DNA of 32,713 nucleotides from Ktedonobacteraceae bacterium (GTDB taxonomy: Bacteria > Chloroflexota > Ktedonobacteria > Ktedonobacterales > Ktedonobacteraceae). The DNA lies in NCBI GenBank assembly GCA_025928885.1, contig JAICIM010000007.1, positions 1-32,713 of the forward strand, in the 5' to 3' direction. Every line of letters starts with the position of its first letter. The stretch's first letter is position 1. The position numbers and the translations under genes are program-made. The notes beneath the pieces are model-generated. The model did no database searches. It was not told the DNA's origin and saw only the letters and a list, made by a program, of their open reading frames with translations. Shown here piece after piece: positions 15,611 to 23,039 of this stretch.

Positions 15611-16111
15611 ATGCCAATTAAAGAGGGCTGGCGAGGCCGCTTTTTCGAGGATTTCACGGTTGGTGATATCTATCAACATCTGCTGGGGCGAACAGTGACA
15701 ACTACCGACAATATGTGGTTTACCTTGCTGACGCAGAATACCGCGCCGATCCATTTCGACCATCACTACGCCGCGCAGACCGAGTTTGGTAAACCGCTGG
15801 TTGACTCGACCTTCACGCTGGCGCTGGTGACGGGGCAGAGCGTCGCAGATATCTCGCAGAACGTCTTTGCCAATCTCGGCTGGGACGAGGTGCGCCTCCC
15901 ACATCCCGTTTTCGAGGGCGACACCATTTATTCACAATCGGAGGTGCTGGCGACGCGTGAATCGCGCTCACGTCCGAATGTTGGGATTGTCACGGTCAAG
16001 ACCAGCGGCTATAATCAAGAAGGCGAAATCGTCATTACGTTTAAACGGACCATTATGGTGTATAAACGAGGCCACGCGCCGCAGATTACACGCCTGACAA
16101 TGGAGCAATAG
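15611..16111 (+). CDS. MaoC-family (hot-dog fold) dehydratase
   Basis: A 166-residue hot-dog protein related to MaoC enoyl- or mesaconyl-CoA hydratases. It shows RFFEDFTVGDIYQH at the N-terminus, then the catalytic region TQNTAPIHFDHHYAAQTEFGKPLVDSTFTLALVTGQS, with the Asp-His type dyad, and LPHPVFEGDTIYSQSEVLATRESRSRPNVGIVTVKT. It probably hydrates an enoyl-CoA-type double bond; the substrate is unknown. The frame extends to 15542, but GGAAGGAGG (15591-15599) points to the ATG at 15611. Only 22 nt separate it from the next gene, so the two are an operon. Confidence 0.8.
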   Translation: MPIKEGWRGRFFEDFTVGDIYQHLLGRTVTTTDNMWFTLLTQNTAPIHFDHHYAAQTEFGKPLVDSTFTLALVTGQSVADISQNVFANLGWDEVRLPHPVFEGDTIYSQSEVLATRESRSRPNVGIVTVKTSGYNQEGEIVITFKRTIMVYKRGHAPQITRLTMEQ

Positions 16112-16133
16112 CATAATCAAAGGAGAAGGTGTT

Positions 16134-16853
16134 ATGGCACAATTGAATGGAGCGCAGATTACATGGCTAGGGCATGCCACGTTTAAAGTGACGACGCCCC
16201 AGAACAAAGTTATTTTGATTGATCCCTGGATCGAGGGCAACCCGAAGAGTCCCGCCGAAGCGAAACAGCTTGATCAGGTCGATCTGATCCTGGTCACACA
16301 CGGCCATTCCGACCATATCCACGATGCGGTGCCACTGGCGAAAAAGTTTAACGCGCACGTTCTGGCTATCGTAGAAACGGCCACCTGGATTGGTTCACAG
16401 GGCGTCGAAAACGTGGTCGGCTTCAATATTGGGGGCAGCATCAATGCGCAGGGCATCACGATTTCCATGACCCAGGCATTCCACTCTTCGGGCATCGATG
16501 GCAGCGATCAGACGGTCTATGGCGGCGATCCCGTTGGCTTTGTGATAGAACTGGAGAACGGCCTCAAGCTCTATCATGCTGGCGATACCTGCGCCTTTGG
16601 CGACATGCAGTTGATTCGCGAACTCTATGCCCCCGACATCGCCATGCTGCCAATCGGCGATTTCTATACGATGGGGCCAAAGGGAGCGGCTCTGGCGACG
16701 CGTCTGCTCGGCGTCCAGCACGTCATCCCGATGCACTACGGCACCTTCCCGATCCTGATAGGCACGCCCATGCAACTGAAGGACGAGCTAGTTAAACTGG
16801 GTCTGGAACGCGTTGAGGTAATCGAAATGACTCCGGGGCAGACGATCAAGTAG
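16134..16853 (+). CDS. UPF0173 metal-dependent hydrolase
   Basis: A 239-residue metallo-beta-lactamase-fold hydrolase of the UPF0173 (YtkL-like) family. The N-terminus ITWLGHATFKV and the metal motif THGHSDH (His56, His58, Asp60, His61) are clear, with further ligands in YHAGDT and PMHYGTFP. Length and motif order match the family from end to end. AAAGGAGAAGG lies before the ATG. The biological substrate of UPF0173 is not established. It is cotranscribed with the MaoC gene, which could hint at a thioester or acyl intermediate, but that is speculation. Confidence 0.85.
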   Translation: MAQLNGAQITWLGHATFKVTTPQNKVILIDPWIEGNPKSPAEAKQLDQVDLILVTHGHSDHIHDAVPLAKKFNAHVLAIVETATWIGSQGVENVVGFNIGGSINAQGITISMTQAFHSSGIDGSDQTVYGGDPVGFVIELENGLKLYHAGDTCAFGDMQLIRELYAPDIAMLPIGDFYTMGPKGAALATRLLGVQHVIPMHYGTFPILIGTPMQLKDELVKLGLERVEVIEMTPGQTIK

Positions 16854-16885
16854 AGAGAATATATACAACCCCTTGCCAGGTTTGC

Positions 16886-16891
16886 TATAAT
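16886..16891 (+). promoter_or_regulatory. Extended -10 element for clpP
   Basis: TGC-TATAAT (TATAAT 16886-16891) lies 39 nt before the clpP ATG. The -35 is weak, as often with an extended -10. Confidence 0.5.
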
Positions 16892-16930
16892 CAAGCTTGA
16901 TATGGGTGTTTTCTCGAAAAAGGAGTCAAT

Positions 16931-17596
16931 ATGAGCGCAGCTTCCTCCTCAAATAGCCCTTTATATGGTGCAGGTAGAGCGAGACCCGAAGCTTTCATTC
17001 CCTATGTGATCGAATCGACCCCACGTGGTGAGCGAAGGTGGGACATCTATTCGCGTCTGCTGCAAGATCGTATCGTTATTGTTGGCACGCCCATTAACGA
17101 TCAGATCGCCAGTGCTATCGTTGCTCAGTTGTTGTATCTCGAAAGTGAGGACTCAACACGAGATATCTATATGTATATCAACTCTCCCGGTGGAGAGGTC
17201 TATTCTGGCCTGTCAATCTATGATGCCATGCAGACGATTAAATCGCCCGTTACCACCATCTGTCTTGGTATGGCGATGAGCTTCGGGGCGATTCTGTTGG
17301 CGGGAGGCGCGAAGGGGAAACGCTATAGTTTGCCTAATGCAACGGTGATGATCCACCAGCCATTGGGCGGCGCACGAGGTCAGGCAGCTGAGATCGAGAT
17401 CGAGGCTCGTGAGGCCATCCGTTTGCGCCAGGTGCTCAACGAAATTCTCGCCAAACACACTGGACAAACTCTAGAGCGTATCGCACGCGATACCGACCGC
17501 GACTACTATCTCTCAGCACAACAGGCCGCCGAATACGGTCTGGTTGACGAGGTAATGGAGCTTGACAAGATCGAGGAGCAGAAGCGCGAATCATAG
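16931..17596 (+). CDS. clpP: ATP-dependent Clp protease proteolytic subunit
   Basis: A 221-residue ClpP, the barrel-shaped serine peptidase that pairs with ClpX. The catalytic triad is visible: Ser117 in [11 protein letters not shown], His142 in MIHQPLGG and an Asp (about 191) in [10 protein letters not shown]. The nucleophile context is AMSFG rather than the usual AASMG. The N-terminus is about 20 residues longer than the mature form, which fits a cleaved propeptide. AAAAGGAG precedes the ATG. It is not next to tig and clpX, which lie about 9 kb downstream in this window. It has its own -10 element and a terminator-like hairpin. Confidence 0.93.
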   Translation: MSAASSSNSPLYGAGRARPEAFIPYVIESTPRGERRWDIYSRLLQDRIVIVGTPINDQIASAIVAQLLYLESEDSTRDIYMYINSPGGEVYSGLSIYDAMQTIKSPVTTICLGMAMSFGAILLAGGAKGKRYSLPNATVMIHQPLGGARGQAAEIEIEAREAIRLRQVLNEILAKHTGQTLERIARDTDRDYYLSAQQAAEYGLVDEVMELDKIEEQKRES

Positions 17597-17623
17597 CTTG
17601 ATAAACAGGATGTTTTCAAACGT

Positions 17624-17660
17624 AAACCAGGCGGTGCAAATTTCTCACCCCTGGTTTCTT
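17624..17660 (+). terminator. Terminator-like hairpin after clpP
   Basis: AAACCAGG-c-GGTG (17624-17636) pairs with CACCCCTGGTTT (17646-17657), a 12-bp stem with one bulged C, followed by CTTTAT. The U-tract is short. Confidence 0.55.
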
Positions 17661-17678
17661 TATGCCTGATATGGGAAT

Positions 17679-17774
17679 CTCCCGATGTCATAGCCGTGCG
17701 CTTTATCGCATTTTGCCGAAATTGCTGTACATATACAAAAAGCGCGATAAAGCGCACGGCTATGACATCGGGAG
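17679..17774 (+). repeat. Giant inverted repeat (family 3, copy 1)
   Basis: The arms 17679-17709 and 17744-17774 are perfectly complementary over 31 bp, with 34 nt between them that can partly pair further (TTTTG/CAAAA). The inner ten bases CGCTTTATCG/CGATAAAGCG recur in the inverted repeat at 21881-21949; the outer arms do not. The right arm ends inside the ribosome binding site of the methyltransferase gene. Confidence 0.85.
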
Positions 17775-17786
17775 GAAGGATCATCA

Positions 17787-18824
17787 ATGAAGCGCGAACA
17801 ATGTTTGCTTTGCGAGACGGTGCAATATTCTCTTGACGACCATATGTTGATCCTCAATGCGGCGGCGGACCCCTTTGTCCGGCAGCTCGTCGAGCTATTC
17901 GCTTCTTCGTCGGCTACTGGACGCGTGACTCTGGCAGAAGATAACGTCGCGCTCGCCCACGAACTGCTCACACTTGCCAAGCATGCTCAGACCGTTCAGC
18001 ACGCCGCCTTCCACGACTATAGCGAACACGCTATCCCTGCAACGATCGATGTGGCGGCGATGAATCTGCTCTATCAACCCAACAATAGCTGGATGCATTA
18101 TGGCCTGCAAATGGCTCTGTACCTATTGAAAGTGGGAGGGCGGCTCTACGTCGTGGGCGCGAAAGATCGCGGCATCCTTACAATCGCCAAACGTATGGAA
18201 CAGCTCTTTGGCGAGGTGGAGACGCTGGAGATCAGTAAAGGGCAGCGGGTGCTGCTGGCCCGCAAAAGCGCTGCCACAAAAGCAACAACTGTGGGCGCGA
18301 CTCTGCCCGTATTTGCCGATAATAAGCTGGATGAGGGGACGCGCCTCCTGCTGGCTGCATTGGAGGTTCACGCCGCCGACGATGTGCTGGATATTGGCTG
18401 CGGTGCCGGTTTGATCGGGTTGCATATCGCGCGTCTTGCCAGTAAGGGGAATGTGACGATGGTTGATGTGAGCCTGGCGGCGGTGGCGGCGAGTCAGCAG
18501 GCTATTGCAGAGAGTCAGCTAGCAAATATACGGGTTGCGGCCAGCGATGGGGCGCAGGCGGTTCTGACGCAGTGCTTCGATCTCGTGGTGACCAATCCCC
18601 CTTTTCATCAGGGAGGGATACAGACAACCGCCATTGCCGAACGTTTCATCCGCGAAGCTGCACAGGTGTTGCGTCCACAGGGACGCTTCTATCTGGTGGC
18701 GAATCGCTTCCTGAAATATGAGCCTGTTTTACGCGCCAGCTTTCAGGATGTGGAAGAGGTGGGAGGGGATACCCGCTATAAAGTACTACGAGCAACCCGA
18801 CCACAGCACTCAAATATGTCGTAA
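17787..18824 (+). CDS. RsmC/RlmG-like rRNA guanine-N2 methyltransferase
   Basis: A 345-residue protein with the two-domain build of RsmC/RlmG: a degenerate N-terminal methyltransferase-like half (about 1-170) and an active C-terminal class I domain. The S-adenosylmethionine loop is DVLDIGCGAGLIGL (about 200) and the catalytic motif is TNPPFHQG (about 269-276), typical of enzymes that methylate a guanine N2 in rRNA. Methylation of 16S or 23S rRNA is inferred from the family; the exact base is not known. The ribosome binding site GGAGGAAGG (17771-17779) overlaps the right arm of the 31-bp inverted repeat, so translation may depend on how that stem folds. Confidence 0.82.
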   Translation: MKREQCLLCETVQYSLDDHMLILNAAADPFVRQLVELFASSSATGRVTLAEDNVALAHELLTLAKHAQTVQHAAFHDYSEHAIPATIDVAAMNLLYQPNNSWMHYGLQMALYLLKVGGRLYVVGAKDRGILTIAKRMEQLFGEVETLEISKGQRVLLARKSAATKATTVGATLPVFADNKLDEGTRLLLAALEVHAADDVLDIGCGAGLIGLHIARLASKGNVTMVDVSLAAVAASQQAIAESQLANIRVAASDGAQAVLTQCFDLVVTNPPFHQGGIQTTAIAERFIREAAQVLRPQGRFYLVANRFLKYEPVLRASFQDVEEVGGDTRYKVLRATRPQHSNMS

Positions 18825-18865
18825 TTGCGTGCTATGATCTTTCCAACCAAAGACAATGATGAATT

Positions 18866-18885
18866 TCGAAGTCGCGCGACTTCGA
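18866..18885. repeat. Family-2 palindrome
   Basis: TCGAAGTCGCGCGACTTCGA is a perfect 20-nt palindrome located 42 nt after the methyltransferase stop. It shares the 14-nt apex AAGTCGYGCGACTT with the hairpin at 4244-4277. Confidence 0.6.
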
Positions 18886-19215
18886 CCGGAGAGATCATCG
18901 GATTATCTGTATCTGGTTAAGCCATATATGATCCGCGTTCATGCGGTACAATAGTAGCGATACCATTTCTCTCACTGTTGTAGAGATACTCATCTGCTTA
19001 TTCGGTAAGGAGCATTGCATTGTCTGGCACCTTGCAGCATTACCTGATCCCCGTTCGTATTATTGTACCCTTTTCTGGCTCCTCTGTTCTCTCTCTCTAC
19101 ATGGCTGATGTAAAAAGGGTCAGCGTTGCAAGCAATGTTCGTTCTTTAGTGCGGGCTGGTGGAAGTCTCTTTATCAGGCAGGAAGCATATATATCAGGCT
19201 AGAAAGGTATGGCAC
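18886..19215 (+). other. Intergenic stretch with a possible small ORF
   Basis: A TACAAT -10-like hexamer lies at 18947-18952, and a 60-codon frame at 19020-19202 starts with TTG placed 7 nt after AAGGAG (19007-19012). It ends 13 nt before the hydrolase start, so it could be a leader peptide gene. The translation has no recognised family. Apart from this I see nothing in the stretch. Confidence 0.3.
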
Positions 19216-20151
19216 ATGATAGAGCCACGCAGCGCCTTTATTGATGTTGACGATATCCGGCTCCACTATCTGGAGTGGGACCCGGCCCAATTACTCCCTG
19301 CGCAATCCCAGGGGAGGCGCGACGACGACGCAATTCCTCTTGTGTTGATTCATGGGCTGGGAGCAACTGCCGATACCTGGAGGATGGTTGCGGAACATTT
19401 GTATGATCGGCATCTCGTAATCGCCTTTGACCTGCGCGGACATGGATTGAGCGATCAACCTGTAGATGGCTATGATCTGGTGACGATGACGGAAGATATC
19501 ATTTGTGGTATGGCTGACCTGGGCCTGGGACAGGTGGCGCTGATCGGGCATGGCTGGGGCGCGAGGCTGGCCCTGGTCCTGGCGGCCCGCCATCCAGCTC
19601 TGGTCAGCCATCTCTCGCTGGTCGATTGCCCACATATCGAGCCGAGGCACTGGCCCGGCATGACGCGTGAACGGTTTTTACGTGAAAAATCTTTTGCTGA
19701 TACTTATCCCTCTTTTAAAGAATTTGCCAGAATTATTCGTGAAGAGATCGGCGATGGCCTGTATCCAGATGTGGAGACTATTTTGAGTACCTATGTGCGC
19801 GAACAGCCAGACGGCAGCGTCGAGACCCGTCTGCGCCCCGAATATCAGCGCCAGATCCGCGAGGCGCTCTGGGAGGATCGTGCGCTCTCTTATTATAGCA
19901 AATTGACCTGTCCCGTCTTGCTGGTTCCAGCGGCAGCCCAACCACAACCGGGAGAAGAGCCGCCGGAACGCCTGGAACTGGCAAATGAATTTGCCGCCAC
20001 AAAAGGCTATATCGCGATGCAAGTTGCCCGCACCATTCATCATTGCGTCGTCCATTGGATGCCCGATGCCGCCCACGATATCCAGCTCCAGCGTCCTCAA
20101 CAGCTCGCTCAGACCATCGCAAACTTTATCGATGGAGAAGATCCTCTGTAG
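19216..20151 (+). CDS. Alpha/beta hydrolase fold protein lacking the nucleophile
   Basis: A 311-residue alpha/beta hydrolase of the epoxide hydrolase/dehalogenase-like branch. The oxyanion segment LIHGLGATADTW (about 44-55) and DLRGHGLSD (about 72-80) are normal. The nucleophile elbow reads LIGHGWGARLAL: Gly113 (codon GGC at 19552) stands where Ser or Asp is expected. The general base His appears to be present (DAAHDIQLQRP near the C-terminus), while the acid strand (VLLVPAAAQPQPGEEP) lacks a clear Asp. The protein may be a non-hydrolytic member or pseudoenzyme. The frame extends upstream to 19159, but AAAGG 8 nt before the ATG at 19216 marks the start. The stop codon overlaps REP copy D. Confidence 0.8.
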   Translation: MIEPRSAFIDVDDIRLHYLEWDPAQLLPAQSQGRRDDDAIPLVLIHGLGATADTWRMVAEHLYDRHLVIAFDLRGHGLSDQPVDGYDLVTMTEDIICGMADLGLGQVALIGHGWGARLALVLAARHPALVSHLSLVDCPHIEPRHWPGMTRERFLREKSFADTYPSFKEFARIIREEIGDGLYPDVETILSTYVREQPDGSVETRLRPEYQRQIREALWEDRALSYYSKLTCPVLLVPAAAQPQPGEEPPERLELANEFAATKGYIAMQVARTIHHCVVHWMPDAAHDIQLQRPQQLAQTIANFIDGEDPL

Positions 20152-20231
20152 CGACAATCTCTTGCGGTTGTCGCGGGCAAATTGGCAATATACATGTATG
20201 GGATGCGGCAATCTCTTGCGGTTGCCGCTAC
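20148..20231 (+). repeat. BIME-like pair of family-1 REPs (copies D and E)
   Basis: D (20151-20174) pairs GCGACAA with TTGTCGC and E (20205-20228) pairs GCGGCAA with TTGCCGC. Both have the same apex, TCTCTTGCGG. The unit is bounded by GTAGCG (20148) and CGCTAC (20226-20231). It fills the 5' leader of the amidohydrolase gene and overlaps the hydrolase stop. Confidence 0.75.
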
Positions 20232-20263
20232 GTGAAGCAAAAATTTGGGGTTTTAAAGGCATT

Positions 20264-21877
20264 ATGACGAAAATTCTCTACATGAATGGGACCATCTATA
20301 CAATGGATGCCGCTCTGCCAGTGGCGCAGGCGATGGCGATCGATAGCGCCAGTGGCCGTATTGAGGTGGTGGGAACAAACGATGAGGTGCGGCGCGTGGG
20401 TGGACGTTTTAGCGAGGTTATCGATCTCCACGGCAAAACGGTCCTGCCCGGCTTTATCGATGCCCATATTCACCTCGTCAGCACCGCTTTTCGCGCCTAT
20501 CATATCGATGCCGCCGCCTGCACCAGCGAAGATGAGGTGGCGGAACTGGTACGCGAACGGGCCGCGCAGACGCCGCCGGGTCGCTGGGTTCAGGGGGGGC
20601 AGTGGGATAGAAATCTCTGGGCCAACAGCAATTTTCCCACAAAAGCCTCGCTCGATGCTGTTGCCCCCGATCATCCCGTCGCCCTCTGGAGTAAAGATGG
20701 GCATCTGCTCTGGGTCAATTCGCTGGCCCTACAACGGGCAGGCATTACAGCACAGACGCCCGATCCCTCCACCGGAGCAATTTTGCGCGACGGATCAGGC
20801 GAACCAACCGGCATTTTGCAGGAGGCAGCCGCCACCACTCTTGTCTACGATGTTATTGAAGAGCCGGACGAAGCCTTACGTCGGGCTATGCTCGAACGCA
20901 TCCTGCCGCAGTTGTTACGATCCGGCATCACCACGATACACGATATCGAAGGTGAAGACTCACTCAACCTCTTCCGCCAGTTTCGCGATGAGGGCAGGCT
21001 GGGTTTGCGGGTGCAGATGATCTTGCCGCGACAGCTGCTGCCACGATTGCGCGAACAGGGCATTCAGAACGACGAGAATGACCTGTTGCGGGTGGGTGGC
21101 ATCAAAATCTTTGCCGATGGCACTCTCGGCTCTCAGACCGCTGCTATGCTCGAAAGCTTCGAGGGGAGTCCTGGTAACTACGGTATCCTGACGATCCCCG
21201 AGGCGGAGATGCAGGACGTAGTGAGCGATGCAACCGAAATGGGTCTGACCATCGCCGTGCATGCTATCGGCGATCGGGCCGCGCGAGTGGCACTCAACAC
21301 CATCGAGCGTGCGCAACAGATGCTCGCCGAAGAGGGAACCGTGGCGAACCCTGCGTCGGGCCTGCGCTATCGTTTGGAGCATGTGCAACTGATTGCGCCC
21401 GAAGATCTGGAGCGCATGCGTCGCCTGGGCGTAATCGCCTCGATCCAGCCCTATCATGCCGTTGCTGACCGCGATATCGCCGAACGCTACTGGGGCAAAC
21501 GCCATCGCCGCGCCTATGCCTATCGCACAATGCACGATATGGGGATTCCGCTGGCCCTCGGCTCCGACGCTCCCGTCGAAACCTTCGATCCCCTGACTAT
21601 CCTCTACGCCGCTACCGCCCGGCGCGATCCCTCAAAAACGCGCCCATCCTGGCTGCCCGATCAGGCATTAGCCGTGCGCGATGCTCTGTGGGGCTATACA
21701 ATGGGTGCAGCCTATGCCGGTGCTGAGGAGCAGCGCAAAGGCTCCCTCTCTGTTGGCAGGCTTGGCGACGCGGTTGTGCTTCGTGAAAACGTCTTGAACA
21801 CCCCCCAGGAAAAAATGACAGAAAACGGCGTGCAGGCGACGATCGTTGGTGGAAAGATAGCGTACGGAGAGTTGTAA
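20264..21877 (+). CDS. YtcJ-type amidohydrolase
   Basis: A 537-residue metal-dependent amidohydrolase of the amidohydrolase_3/YtcJ branch. It has the small N-terminal beta-sandwich, then the metal motif GFIDAHIHL (His68, His70), a catalytic-site region HAIGDRAARVAL, EHVQLI and the late Asp in LGSDAPVETFDP. Length agrees with the family (about 530-560). It should hydrolyse an amide or ring C-N bond; the substrate is unknown. The frame is open upstream through the REP pair, but the ATG at 20264 with TTAAAGG just before it and the family N-terminus (ILYMNGTIYTMD) fix the start. Confidence 0.85.
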   Translation: MTKILYMNGTIYTMDAALPVAQAMAIDSASGRIEVVGTNDEVRRVGGRFSEVIDLHGKTVLPGFIDAHIHLVSTAFRAYHIDAAACTSEDEVAELVRERAAQTPPGRWVQGGQWDRNLWANSNFPTKASLDAVAPDHPVALWSKDGHLLWVNSLALQRAGITAQTPDPSTGAILRDGSGEPTGILQEAAATTLVYDVIEEPDEALRRAMLERILPQLLRSGITTIHDIEGEDSLNLFRQFRDEGRLGLRVQMILPRQLLPRLREQGIQNDENDLLRVGGIKIFADGTLGSQTAAMLESFEGSPGNYGILTIPEAEMQDVVSDATEMGLTIAVHAIGDRAARVALNTIERAQQMLAEEGTVANPASGLRYRLEHVQLIAPEDLERMRRLGVIASIQPYHAVADRDIAERYWGKRHRRAYAYRTMHDMGIPLALGSDAPVETFDPLTILYAATARRDPSKTRPSWLPDQALAVRDALWGYTMGAAYAGAEEQRKGSLSVGRLGDAVVLRENVLNTPQEKMTENGVQATIVGGKIAYGEL

Positions 21878-21880
21878 AAG

Positions 21881-21949
21881 GATAACTTGTATTTGCTCGC
21901 TTTATCGTTTTGCGTCGTAAAACGATAAAGCGAGCAAATACAAGTTATC
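21881..21949 (+). repeat. Giant inverted repeat (family 3, copy 2)
   Basis: The arms 21881-21911 and 21919-21949 are perfectly complementary over 31 bp with a 7-nt loop (GCGTCGT). The inner part, CGCTTTATCGTTTT, matches copy 1 at 17679-17774; the outer arms (GATAACTTGTATTTG...) are unrelated to it. It starts 3 nt after the amidohydrolase stop and lacks a T-tract. The remaining gap to 22166 holds no gene. Confidence 0.85.
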
Positions 21950-22166
21950 AGGGATAAGAATATTCTTCCATTATTATCGCACTTTTCTATGCCATCTATA
22001 CCATATTATCTTAACCATATCTAGTCTTTTTCTCCTATGCTTCAGCGTGTTTCATCCGATCTATTATTGTGGATGCGTTAATATGTAGAGCAACAGACAT
22101 TGAAATGTTTGGGGCTGCGAAGCCTGAAGTTGTCTTGTAGTGAAGTAGAGGAGAAGAGGATATCCT

Positions 22167-22877
22167 ATGTATTTGAACGCACAGACACGGCGCTATTTTT
22201 CGGGGCGTCGGCTCATCAGCATCATCGGCGCACATGTGGTTGTCCTGGCTATTCTGGCCGGGGCGTTATTGAGCAGCGGGACCGATCTGCTGGGCGCATT
22301 TGCTCAATCGCCCTGTTCGTCGGGAGATCAGATGTACAAGGTTGCGGGAGGAGATACGCTGGGTGCCATTGCATCCCGCTACAATATGTCCTGGCAGAGC
22401 CTGTCATCCTACAACAAGCTTGCCAACCCGAATGTCCTGTACATCAATCAGCATATTTGTATTCCAGGCAAAGCTACCACCAGCGGCAAGCCGATGACCA
22501 GCAACGTTACTTTAAATGCCAAAAGTGGTGCCGGTAATTTCTTTCCCTATGCTCAATGCACCTGGTTTGCCAATCAGCGCTACCATGAATTGAGCGGGAG
22601 ATATGTTCCCTGGACCACCAATGCCAATGCCTGGCAGTGGGTCACGCGTGCCTATCAGTATGGCTGGAAAGTCTCCAGCAGCCCGTCGGTTGGCTCCATT
22701 ATCGTCTTGCAGCCCTGGACGCAGGGGGCCTATGGACTTGGACACGTGGGCATCGTAGAGCAGGTCAGGGGTAACGGCAGTATCGTCGCCAGCAATATGA
22801 ACTGGGGCGGCAACGGCTCAGCAGTCGTCAACGCCACCTTCCATGCCGGTCCTGGCGTCTCATTTGTCAGCGTATAG
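22167..22877 (+). CDS. Secreted LysM-CHAP cell wall hydrolase
   Basis: A 236-residue exported protein. A signal peptide/anchor (about 18-47, ending near AFAQS) leads to a LysM domain (about 55-100: YKVAGGDTLGAIASRYNMSWQSLSSYNKL and NQHICIPGK) that binds glycan. The CHAP amidase/endopeptidase domain (about 125-236) has its catalytic Cys131 in YAQCTWFANQRY and His193 in GHVGIVEQV, plus the terminal NWGGNG motif. It likely cuts peptidoglycan during growth or division. GAGGAGAAGAGG precedes the ATG. The neighbouring amidohydrolase is not obviously linked in function. Confidence 0.88.
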   Translation: MYLNAQTRRYFSGRRLISIIGAHVVVLAILAGALLSSGTDLLGAFAQSPCSSGDQMYKVAGGDTLGAIASRYNMSWQSLSSYNKLANPNVLYINQHICIPGKATTSGKPMTSNVTLNAKSGAGNFFPYAQCTWFANQRYHELSGRYVPWTTNANAWQWVTRAYQYGWKVSSSPSVGSIIVLQPWTQGAYGLGHVGIVEQVRGNGSIVASNMNWGGNGSAVVNATFHAGPGVSFVSV

Positions 22878-22983
22878 CAATGGAGGTGTGTGCGCGTGTA
22901 TGGTCGAGGTGGCAGGCTTTTCTGGCCCATATTGTCCCTCCCATATGTGAAAAAGCACACGATATATCGATTGCAGAGAAGCA

Positions 22984-23014
22984 AAAAAGAAGCCGAGGCA
23001 GATCCGCCTCGGCT
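22984..23014 (-). terminator. Intrinsic terminator of ppk1
   Basis: AGCCGAGGC (22991-22999) pairs with GCCTCGGCT (23006-23014), and the minus strand continues TCTTTTTT. It lies about 26 nt after the ppk1 stop and may also end the plus-strand CHAP transcript. Confidence 0.85.
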
Positions 23015-23039
23015 CTTTGTTCGCAGGGAATTGAAAAAT

